DNA of 22,958 nucleotides from an uncultured Prevotellaceae bacterium (GTDB taxonomy: Bacteria > Bacteroidota > Bacteroidia > Bacteroidales > Bacteroidaceae): NCBI GenBank assembly GCA_937902455.1, contig CALELI010000076.1:1-22958 (forward strand), in the 5' to 3' direction. Position numbers and translations under genes: made by a program. The notes under the pieces were generated by a model, which was not told the DNA's origin, did no database searches, and worked only from the letters and a program-made list of their open reading frames with translations. How positions within the stretch are numbered: the stretch's first letter is position 1; each line of letters opens with the position of its first letter. Positions 16,995-22,940 of this stretch are shown here, piece after piece.

Positions 16995-17672
16995 ATGGGA
17001 AAACTGTATATAGTTCCGACTCCAGTAGGTAATCTGGATGATTTCACCTTCAGGGCCATAAAGGTACTGAAGATGGTTGATATGGTGCTTGCTGAGGATA
17101 CAAGGACTTCCAGTGTATTGATGAAGCATTACGACATTCATACACCTCTGAAGTCTCATCATAAGTTTAATGAACATCAGCAGGTTGCCAATGTGGTTGA
17201 AAGACTGCAGGCTGGGATGGACATTGCCTTGATAAGTGATGCTGGCACACCTGGAATAAGCGATCCGGGATTCCTGCTCTCGCGTGAATGTGCAAGGGCT
17301 GGAATAGAAGTGGAGACTCTTCCCGGACCTACTGCATTCGTACCGGCGCTGGTCGATAGCGGCCTTCCTTGCGACAGGTTCTGCTTTGAAGGTTTCCTGC
17401 CTCAGAAGAAGGGGAGAATGTCCCGGTTGCAGGCCCTGAAAGATGAGGAGAGGACAGTCGTACTGTATGAGAGTCCATACAGGATTGTCAAGCTTCTGGA
17501 ACAGGTCATTGAGGTGATGGGCGAAGAACGTCCGATGAGCATCACCCGCGAGATAAGCAAGGTTCACGAAGAGACAGTGAGAGGTACGGCGGGCGAACTG
17601 CTTGCACATTTCAGGGAGAATGAGCCGAAAGGTGAGTTCGTGGTGCTGATAGGAGGTGCCTCTGATCTCTAA
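16995..17672 (+). CDS. rsmI: 16S rRNA 2'-O-ribose C1402 methyltransferase
   Basis: SAM-dependent enzyme methylating the 2'-OH of C1402 in 16S rRNA. The 225-residue protein starts MGKLYIVPTPVGNLDDFTFR and continues with LAEDTRTSSVLMKHY, SHHKFNEHQQ, ISDAGTPGISDPGFLL, the TLPGPTAFVPALVDSGLP loop and VVLYESPYRIVKLLEQ, all RsmI landmarks of the tetrapyrrole-methylase fold. It is shorter than the E. coli enzyme (about 286 residues), lacking the C-terminal extension. Start ATG at 16995 behind a -7 box. A coiled-coil lipoprotein gene follows after 40 bp. Confidence 0.95.
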   Translation: MGKLYIVPTPVGNLDDFTFRAIKVLKMVDMVLAEDTRTSSVLMKHYDIHTPLKSHHKFNEHQQVANVVERLQAGMDIALISDAGTPGISDPGFLLSRECARAGIEVETLPGPTAFVPALVDSGLPCDRFCFEGFLPQKKGRMSRLQALKDEERTVVLYESPYRIVKLLEQVIEVMGEERPMSITREISKVHEETVRGTAGELLAHFRENEPKGEFVVLIGGASDL

Positions 17673-17712
17673 CCTTTTTATTAGAATTAACAAAGTACTA
17701 ATTATTAAGAAT

Positions 17713-18570
17713 ATGAAAAAGTTTTTTTATCAGTTAGCAATTTGCGGTACTGCTTTGATGGTATCGTGTGTTGGCGGTCAGAATGCGCCAGTAGAAGACA
17801 ACAGCGAACGTGATTCACTCGAAGATGTAATCAGTCAGAAAGACGAGGAACTGAATGACTTGATGACCTCATTCGCAGATATTCAGGATGGTTTCTCTCG
17901 TATCAGTGAGGCTGAGGGACGAATCAACACTATCAGCGACAGCAGGGGTGAAGGTCCGGAAGTAACTCGTAATATTCAGGAAAACATGAACTACATTGCT
18001 GAGGTGATGCAGGAAAACCGCGAGAGAATCGCTCAGTTGCAGGCAAAACTGAATGCAAGCACCATCAAGTCCGGCAAGCTCAAGGAACAGATTGAGAAAC
18101 TGGAGGCACAGTATGAAGAGAAGGTAAAGGAAATAGCCGAACTGAAGCAGAAACTGGCAGAGAAGGACATCGAAATCAAGGCCCTTTCTGACACTATCGT
18201 GTCTCTGGCAACAGAGAACACATCCGTAAAGGCTGACCTTGATGCTGCATCAAAGATCGTTAGCAGTCAGGACGCTCAGCTTAATACCGCTTATTATGTT
18301 TACGGCACAAAGAAGGAACTTAAGGCACATGGTATCCTTGATGGCAGCGATGTGATGAAGGGTGACTACGATAAGACTTATTTCACAAAGATCGACATCC
18401 GTAACTTCAAGAGCGTGAAGCTTGATTCAAAGTCTGCCGAGTTGCTTACAAACCATCCGGAAGGCTCTTACTCTCTCGTGAAGGACAGCAAGGGCTACTA
18501 TACTCTGAATATCACTGACGCCACTAAGTTCTGGAGTGTCAGCAAATATCTTGTAGTGAAGGTGAAATGA
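17713..18570 (+). CDS. Coiled-coil lipoprotein, similar to Cbp1-family adhesins
   Basis: A 285-residue exported protein: signal peptide with lipobox Cys19 (TALMVSC), then a long Glu/Lys/Gln coiled coil at about 35-205 with the segments DLMTSFADIQDGFSRISEAE and KLAEKDIEIKALSDTIVSLA. A compact C-terminal domain contains TAYYVYGTKKELKAHGIL, DIRNFKSVKLDSKSAELLTN, HPEGSY and FWSVSKYLVVKVK. From memory this layout, with the same C-terminal motifs, is that of Bacteroidales proteins labelled Cbp1-family collagen-binding glycoprotein adhesin. The binding function is not shown by sequence. The ATG at 17713 gives the correct signal peptide; the frame is open upstream to 17656. The next gene overlaps its stop (ATGA). 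Confidence 0.75.
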   Translation: MKKFFYQLAICGTALMVSCVGGQNAPVEDNSERDSLEDVISQKDEELNDLMTSFADIQDGFSRISEAEGRINTISDSRGEGPEVTRNIQENMNYIAEVMQENRERIAQLQAKLNASTIKSGKLKEQIEKLEAQYEEKVKEIAELKQKLAEKDIEIKALSDTIVSLATENTSVKADLDAASKIVSSQDAQLNTAYYVYGTKKELKAHGILDGSDVMKGDYDKTYFTKIDIRNFKSVKLDSKSAELLTNHPEGSYSLVKDSKGYYTLNITDATKFWSVSKYLVVKVK

Positions 18571-19265
18571 GGATAGGCGGACAATATCTCTTAGCATTCT
18601 GCCTGGCATTATGTTCCGTTAGTGGAATTGCACAGACAGAATGGCATCCGACACGTGACTTTCCGCTCCTCTTCAGCAGGATGGAGAAGGCAACAGTACA
18701 TTATGGTATCATTCAGGACCGTGAGAAACTGATGCCTTGCAACATCCATATAGGTACAGCAAAGAAATATCAGGTACTCATCTATGCCAATGAGAATGGC
18801 GTAGTGATGGAGACTGATCCTGATGCTGTGAACAAGGTGGATTTTCCTGATGGAACATACATTCCAGTCGAGCATAAGTATTTCGGCAAGATTATACGCG
18901 AGGACAGTATCGGAAAGATTGTCATGGTGCGAGACCTCGACAGGGAAAAACTGACAGAATATCAGCGTTCCACCATGAGCGAAGCCTCCAGGATTGACCT
19001 TAGTTTGCTCGGATGGAGAATACCGAAGGAGGATATCGAGAATCTGCCGATGTGCGTGAGGTTCTATTTCGTTTACAACATGGAGATTTTCGAGGTGACT
19101 GACAAGAACATCCTTGAGCATATCAACCAGTCGAGAAGGAAGGAATACCGGGCCTACACTCGTGCAGCAGAACTTATCTCTACCAACGAGAGTTCTGTCC
19201 GACGTCTCTGGGAGGACTTCTTCGTGAACTACGACAAGACTCTGAAATTCTATAAGAAAAAGTAA
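18567..19265 (+). CDS. Exported protein of unknown function
   Basis: A 232-residue protein with a signal peptide (hydrophobic residues 7-21, likely cleaved near GIAQ). The mature part shows no domain I recognise. Features: WHPTRDFPLLFSRME near the N-terminus, CNIHIGTAKKYQVLIYANEN, a YIPVEHKYFGKIIRED segment, and a Lys/Arg-rich C-terminus ending KFYKKK. Two Cys occur in the mature protein. Translation starts within the previous stop (ATGA at 18567-18570), so it is probably coupled to the coiled-coil lipoprotein and may act with it in the envelope. The next gene begins 2 bp after its stop. Likely a Bacteroidales-specific family. Confidence 0.7.
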   Translation: MRIGGQYLLAFCLALCSVSGIAQTEWHPTRDFPLLFSRMEKATVHYGIIQDREKLMPCNIHIGTAKKYQVLIYANENGVVMETDPDAVNKVDFPDGTYIPVEHKYFGKIIREDSIGKIVMVRDLDREKLTEYQRSTMSEASRIDLSLLGWRIPKEDIENLPMCVRFYFVYNMEIFEVTDKNILEHINQSRRKEYRAYTRAAELISTNESSVRRLWEDFFVNYDKTLKFYKKK

Positions 19266-19267
19266 TT

Positions 19268-20122
19268 ATGACCATTCGCAGTATCTTATTCATGGCAGCC
19301 ATGCTGCTTGCTGTTGAGGGTGAGTGCCAGACAAAGTCAGATTTCAGTATCGACCTGTGGCCTGACGGACTTCCAAACAGCAATGGCATCGACAAGACAA
19401 AGCCCTTCGACGATGCAACTCAGAACTTCAAGCCTAATATCCGTGTGTTCTTGCCGGAAAAACCAGATGGCAGAGCTGTGATTGCCTGTCCTGGTGGCGG
19501 TTATTCCCATCTGGCTATGGATCATGAGGGATACGACTGGGCTCCTTTCTTCAACAGTCGTGGCATAGCTTTGATAGTCGTGAAGTACAGGATGCCTCAC
19601 AACAACAAGGAAGTGCCTATGAGCGATGTGGAGGAGGCATTCCGTTACACAAGGAATCATGCCCGCGAGTGGAATATCAATCCTCATAAGATTGGAATAA
19701 TGGGCAGTAGTGCCGGAGGACATCTGGCATCTACCATTGCCACTCATTCCAGGAAGAAGGTCGCTCCTGCTTTCCAGATTCTTTTCTATCCTGTAATCTC
19801 CATGAAGGAGAATCTCTCCCACAAGGGCTCGTGTGTGAATTTCATGAGCAAGCATCCTTCTAAGGAAGAGATAGACCTTTACAGCAACGAGAAACAGGTT
19901 GGCCGGAACACACCTCCTGCTATTGTCCTTCTCTCTCAGGACGATAGGGTAGTGCCTCCTGAGAATGGTGGCTGTTATGTCCACAACATAAATGTACTAG
20001 GTGGAAAGGCACGTCTCTGCACTTATCCTTCTGGTGGTCATGGATGGGGATTCAGGACTACTTTTGCCCACAACAAGCAGATGCTTTCCGACCTGAGTGA
20101 CTGGTTGGAGGGGATTAAATGA
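19268..20122 (+). CDS. Exported alpha/beta hydrolase (acetyl-xylan-esterase-like)
   Basis: A 284-residue serine esterase with a signal peptide over about the first 20 residues. Seen: oxyanion-loop motif CPGGGYSHLAMDHEG (74-88), nucleophile elbow GSSAGGH with Ser148, acid in SQDDRVVP (Asp225/226) and His258 in GGHGWG. The family commonly removes acetyl or other acyl groups from plant polysaccharides, which fits a gut or rumen Bacteroidota, but no polysaccharide-use genes surround it here. It begins 2 bp after the unknown exported protein, so rsmI, the lipoprotein, the unknown protein and this hydrolase may form one transcript. Substrate not assignable from sequence. Confidence 0.88.
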   Translation: MTIRSILFMAAMLLAVEGECQTKSDFSIDLWPDGLPNSNGIDKTKPFDDATQNFKPNIRVFLPEKPDGRAVIACPGGGYSHLAMDHEGYDWAPFFNSRGIALIVVKYRMPHNNKEVPMSDVEEAFRYTRNHAREWNINPHKIGIMGSSAGGHLASTIATHSRKKVAPAFQILFYPVISMKENLSHKGSCVNFMSKHPSKEEIDLYSNEKQVGRNTPPAIVLLSQDDRVVPPENGGCYVHNINVLGGKARLCTYPSGGHGWGFRTTFAHNKQMLSDLSDWLEGIK

Positions 20123-20129
20123 AGAAAAA

Positions 20130-20161
20130 TTTGGTCAATACGTTTTTTTTTATTAATTTTG
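20130..20161 (+). promoter_or_regulatory. Consensus promoter for L31 gene
   Basis: TTTG at 20130-20133, 20-nt spacer, TAATTTTG at 20154-20161: an exact Bacteroidota -33/-7 match. The 5' leader to the ATG at 20245 would be about 77 nt. Confidence 0.8.
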
Positions 20162-20182
20162 CATCCGCTTTCGGGCACAGAG

Positions 20183-20207
20183 ACAATTTTATTGTTCACC
20201 AGAACAA
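20183..20207 (+). promoter_or_regulatory. Two mutually exclusive hairpins in L31 leader
   Basis: Hairpin A pairs ACAAT (20183-20187) with ATTGT (20191-20195). Hairpin B pairs TTGTTC (20192-20197) with GAACAA (20202-20207) around an ACCA loop. They share 20192-20195, so only one can form. Ribosomal-protein leaders often carry autoregulatory folds; a regulatory role here is inference. Confidence 0.3.
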
Positions 20208-20244
20208 ATTTGAACTGTATAAAAACAATAAAAACTAAAACAAA

Positions 20245-20502
20245 ATGAAAAAAGGTATTCATCCGGAAAATTATCGTCCTGTAGTATTCAAGGATATGTC
20301 AAATGGCGATATGTTCCTTTCTCAGTCAACTTGCAAGAGCAATGAGACAGTTGAGTTCGAAGGTCAGGAGTATCCACTGATCAAGCTTGAAATCTCTTCA
20401 ACCTCGCATCCTTTCTACACTGGTAAGGCTAAGTTGGTTGACACAGCAGGACGCGTGGATAAGTTCTTCAACCGTTACGCAGTAATGAACAAGAAGAAAT
20501 AG
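20245..20502 (+). CDS. rpmE2: 50S ribosomal protein L31 type B
   Basis: Large-subunit ribosomal protein of 85 residues. It begins [20 protein letters not shown], and contains [20 protein letters not shown] and [12 protein letters not shown], diagnostic of L31. The CxxC zinc motif of the zinc-binding form is absent; one Cys (residue 31) remains, so this is the zinc-independent B form. It stands alone with its own consensus promoter and a strong terminator. Whether a zinc-binding L31 exists elsewhere, with Zur control of this copy, cannot be judged from the window. Confidence 0.96.
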   Translation: MKKGIHPENYRPVVFKDMSNGDMFLSQSTCKSNETVEFEGQEYPLIKLEISSTSHPFYTGKAKLVDTAGRVDKFFNRYAVMNKKK

Positions 20503-20525
20503 AATTACACATCAACACAAACACG

Positions 20526-20553
20526 AAAAAGAAGCCATTTGGCTTCTTTTTTT
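20526..20553. terminator. Bidirectional terminator between L31 and the DUF3256-like gene
   Basis: GAAGCC (20531-20536) pairs with GGCTTC (20541-20546) around ATTT. A run of A precedes it and a run of seven T follows, so it can end the L31 transcript on the plus strand. On the minus strand it can also end the convergent transcript. Confidence 0.88.
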
Positions 20554-20561
20554 GCTCACAC

Positions 20562-20612
20562 GCACCCCCCTGTGCCTTGCTACCTGCTTTCGCCCCCAAA
20601 AGCGGAAAGATA
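20562..20612. repeat. Dispersed repeat, copy 1
   Basis: About 50 bp shared with 22597-22645. The first 15 bases of the core (CTGTGCCTTGCTACC) are identical and the rest matches with a few changes and one gap, ending in CCCCAAAAGCGG and AAGATA. It abuts the 97-bp inverted-repeat element. Confidence 0.8.
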
Positions 20613-20613
20613 T

Positions 20614-20710
20614 AGACCCTACCTAACCTTCCCTTTTAAGGGGAGGGACTCAGTGCTAACAGGCTCAGGTTCTTGTTCCTCCCCTTGAGAGGGGAGGTCA
20701 GGAGGGGTCT
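20614..20710. repeat. 97-bp element with 36-bp inverted termini
   Basis: The 36 bases at 20614-20649 and the reverse complement of 20675-20710 agree at 29 positions. Each arm contains its own near-palindrome (for example CTCCCCTTGAGAGGGGAG). A 25-bp spacer lies between. This resembles the paired GC-rich palindromes scattered between genes in Bacteroidota. It provides the stop codon and last ~30 codons of the neighbouring minus-strand gene. Confidence 0.82.
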
Positions 20711-21098
20711 TCCGTATCCTTTTTTGTTCCTGCCAGTCAAGTGTGAAATATGTCTGTGTCTGGCTTTTCTTCTCGTCGGTGGAATAGGTCCGTGTGACGA
20801 GTATGAGGTCTTTCCCGTCGATGTTCACGATTGAGATGTCTGCTTCCGAATGTGCTGTGAGACGTATGTGGCACGATGTGGCAGTCAGTTCCGTCATCTC
20901 CGATTTACCTTTCAGGTTATTCGTCACCTCGGCCTTCATGCTACTGTCCTTGAAGTCGATGAAGTCAAGTATGTTGTTCCGCGAGAGCAACGGAAAGATC
21001 TTCTCAGGCATGGATTTCAGCGCAGTCTTTATGTCCTGTGCTGATACTGAAAGCCATGACGCTGTCAGGAGTGATAATATGAATGCAATTCTTTTCAC
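20619..21098 (-). CDS. DUF3256-like exported protein, truncated; tail encoded by repeat
   Basis: A 159-residue protein with a signal peptide (first ~20 residues, ending VSAQ). It is followed by KSMPEKIFPLLSRNNILDFI, MKAEVTNNLKGKSEM and a YFTLDWQE segment, a pattern I recognise from DUF3256 proteins of Bacteroidales. Those are usually near 200 residues; here homology appears to stop near residue 129, and the remaining ~30 residues (PPDLPSQGEE to LPLKGKVR) are translated from the 97-bp inverted-repeat element. Function unknown; periplasmic location expected. The start codon is GTG at 21098, chosen because it yields a complete signal peptide, four bases after a TAAATTTG box. It may be a decaying gene. 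Confidence 0.65.
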   Translation of the reverse strand: MKRIAFILSLLTASWLSVSAQDIKTALKSMPEKIFPLLSRNNILDFIDFKDSSMKAEVTNNLKGKSEMTELTATSCHIRLTAHSEADISIVNIDGKDLILVTRTYSTDEKKSQTQTYFTLDWQEQKRIRKTPPDLPSQGEEQEPEPVSTESLPLKGKVR

Positions 21099-21102
21099 GA
21101 CG

Positions 21103-21110
21103 CAAATTTA
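21103..21110 (-). promoter_or_regulatory. -7 box abutting DUF3256-like gene
   Basis: Minus-strand TAAATTTG is followed by CGTC and the GTG start. No -33 TTTG at normal spacing. Confidence 0.5.
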
Positions 21111-21120
21111 AGAAATAAAT

Positions 21121-21134
21121 ATGAATTATGAATT
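21121..21134. repeat. ATGAATT heptamer pair
   Basis: Two tandem copies of ATGAATT lie between the divergent DUF3256-like and PAP2 genes; a further partial copy lies near 21193-21199. Related to the ATGAANN repeats elsewhere in the window. Confidence 0.5.
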
Positions 21135-21205
21135 ATGTTCCGGGCTTTTCTCGCCTGAACTCCTTTAAAAAAACAGAAAATGTGTGAAGAATTATGAATT
21201 TTTAG

Positions 21206-21213
21206 TATCTTTG
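21206..21213 (+). promoter_or_regulatory. -7 box abutting PAP2 gene
   Basis: TATCTTTG is followed by CAAT and the GTG start at 21218. No -33 TTTG at normal spacing. Confidence 0.55.
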
Positions 21214-21217
21214 CAAT

Positions 21218-22564
21218 GTGAAACGATACATTGTTATATATATAGTACTGTTGCTTCCTGTTCTGTCCTTTGGTCAGACGGCTGGGGGCGAGACATCGGC
21301 TGTTGATACCACTATCATCTCAGAGTTTGAACAGTTGATGGATGCTCAGCCAGTTGACTCGGCCGACATTGCAGGCATGACCGGGCTGAAGGACTATGAA
21401 CCCATTGACTCCGCTTATCTTGCTGAACTGGAAGACCTGATGATAAAGTTCGAGAAACGTCAGAAGGCCGAGAAGATAGTGCGTGACTACGAGAAGTCAC
21501 TTATGAGGAAGGAGATGAAGTACAATACAGATGGCTGGTCAATGCTCTTTCGTGGTGCCTTGCTGACGAAGACGGAGAAGGACTATCGTGACAATGCTCC
21601 TCTGTTCGAGGACAGGTGCAACGACTGGTTTGACTACGGGCTTGCTGCACTCCCTGCGGCTGCTACCTATCTGGGCAAGATATTCGGAGCCGAGTCGAGG
21701 AGCACGACAAAGCGGCTGGTCATTTCCAATGCCATTGCTTTCGGACTTACGGTAGGACTTTCCTCTGGGTTGAAGAATATCGTGAGCGAACGCCGTCCCG
21801 ATGGCAGCGACGACCACAGCATGCCTTCACGCCACACTGCAATGGCTTATGCCGCCGCCACAATCCTCGACAGGGAATATGGACACATGAGTCCCTGGGT
21901 GAGTATCGGTGGATATGCTACTGCTACTGCCACTCAGTTCCTGCGCCTTCACAATAACGCCCACTGGATAAACGACTTGTATATCGGAGCTGGACTCGGT
22001 ATGGTGTCTACCAATTTCGCCTATTTCATTACCGACAAGATACTTGGTGCCGAGGGAATAAACAAGAAGCCTAAGGTCGGTCTTGGTGACATTCGTGGTG
22101 CAATGAACTTCGAACTGCGACCAACCTCTTTCGTCCTTGTGTCCGGAATAGAATCTGGTCATGTGGGTAATTACCGTGGTGAAGCCACTTATTCTGCAGG
22201 CATGGAATACTCCTATTTCTTCGACAGTCATCTGGCGGCAGAGGCTCTGTGCAGGATGTCGACCACGAAGATAAACGAATATTGCGACAATCTGCTCCTC
22301 TATCATGCTGATGCGGCAATGAAGTATTCCTATCCGTTGTTGCCGGGTTTGCGCCTTTCGGCCAGAGCTATTGCCGGTGGTCGGTTCTCTGCCGGGATCG
22401 ATGAGATTGACGGCAATGCCTTCGAACTGGGAGGAGGCTGTTCCTTCGACTATCTCAGCAACGAGAAATATGCCTTCGGAGTGAGTTTCGACTACTACCA
22501 TGCCTTCTCCGACCTCATGAAGAACCGCTACCTTGTCGGCATGACCTGGCGAATCATGATGTAA
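21218..22564 (+). CDS. PAP2-family phosphatase with C-terminal barrel-like domain
   Basis: A 448-residue exported protein. Order: signal peptide (1-20, ending SFGQ); acidic and then charged helical region (30-105); PAP2 phosphatase core with KxxxxxxRP at 186-194 (KNIVSERRP), SMPSRHT at 201-207 and RxxxxxHxxxD at 243-253. From about residue 295 a string of alternating amphipathic strands ends in YLVGMTWRIMM, like an outer-membrane beta-barrel. PAP2 enzymes dephosphorylate lipid phosphates such as undecaprenyl pyrophosphate, lipid A or phosphatidylglycerol phosphate. Motif 2 has Arg205 in place of the usual Gly. The start is GTG at 21218, supported by the signal peptide. Substrate unknown. Confidence 0.85.
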   Translation: MKRYIVIYIVLLLPVLSFGQTAGGETSAVDTTIISEFEQLMDAQPVDSADIAGMTGLKDYEPIDSAYLAELEDLMIKFEKRQKAEKIVRDYEKSLMRKEMKYNTDGWSMLFRGALLTKTEKDYRDNAPLFEDRCNDWFDYGLAALPAAATYLGKIFGAESRSTTKRLVISNAIAFGLTVGLSSGLKNIVSERRPDGSDDHSMPSRHTAMAYAAATILDREYGHMSPWVSIGGYATATATQFLRLHNNAHWINDLYIGAGLGMVSTNFAYFITDKILGAEGINKKPKVGLGDIRGAMNFELRPTSFVLVSGIESGHVGNYRGEATYSAGMEYSYFFDSHLAAEALCRMSTTKINEYCDNLLLYHADAAMKYSYPLLPGLRLSARAIAGGRFSAGIDEIDGNAFELGGGCSFDYLSNEKYAFGVSFDYYHAFSDLMKNRYLVGMTWRIMM

Positions 22565-22596
22565 TTATAATCGAATAGGACAAAAAATCGCTCGCT

Positions 22597-22645
22597 GCAC
22601 CCTCTGTGCCTTGCTACCGGGTTCGACCCCAAAAGCGGGAAGATA
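22597..22645. repeat. Dispersed repeat, copy 2
   Basis: Partner of 20562-20612 in the same orientation, located about 30 bp after the PAP2 stop codon. Both copies are 3' to genes, and the heptamer repeat follows this one. Confidence 0.8.
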
Positions 22646-22652
22646 GGAAAGA

Positions 22653-22680
22653 ATGAAAAATGAACAATGAACAATGAAAA
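22653..22680. repeat. Heptamer tandem repeat (ATGAAMA)n
   Basis: Four consecutive heptamers: ATGAAAA, ATGAACA, ATGAACA, ATGAAAA, directly after the dispersed repeat. Confidence 0.75.
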
Positions 22681-22859
22681 TTTACTCTCAGATTTACGTC
22701 AGATTTATGAAAAGATTCAAGCGAAGCGCCTCTCCAAAAAATGCTCCCAGAATATTTTTTGCGAGATTTAAGGAAAGATGCATGTTAAGATTTAAGATTT
22801 AAATCCTGTCATAAATCTTATGATAAATTTCGCATAAAAAGATAAGGACGATTTAGGTT

Positions 22860-22940
22860 AAGGCGGCTTTCAGCCTTGATGGCTCGTGCAAATGAGGGGA
22901 GAGCAACAAACTCGTTTGATTGCTATCCCGAGTGCCGCCG
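22860..22940. other. Structured segment at window edge
   Basis: An outer stem GGCGGC (22862-22867) with GCCGCC (22934-22939) encloses a long hairpin. The hairpin pairs GGGA/TCCC, AGCAA/TTGCT and CAAA/TTTG (22897-22910 with 22915-22929) with one mismatch, one bulge and a CTCG loop. A small AAGGC/GCCTT stem lies at 22860-22877. It may be an RNA fold, the edge of a mobile element or a repeat; the window ends before this can be decided. Confidence 0.4.

Noticed and set aside
16914..17693. Minus-strand open frame of 259 codons opposite rsmI
   Set aside because: rsmI on the plus strand has all family motifs, while the antisense product shows none.
20619..20710. Reading the repeat-derived protein tail as a conserved domain
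   Set aside because: The underlying DNA is an inverted-repeat element, so the residues reflect the repeat rather than a selected domain.
22613..22632. tRNA T-arm-like bases (GGGTTCGACCCC) in dispersed repeat copy 2
   Set aside because: No acceptor stem, D-arm or anticodon arm can be built around it, and copy 1 does not keep the motif.
22653..22820. Possible CRISPR-like array from repeated heptamers and AGATTTA motifs
   Set aside because: Units are 7 bp, tandem or irregularly spaced, with no spacer pattern and no cas genes.
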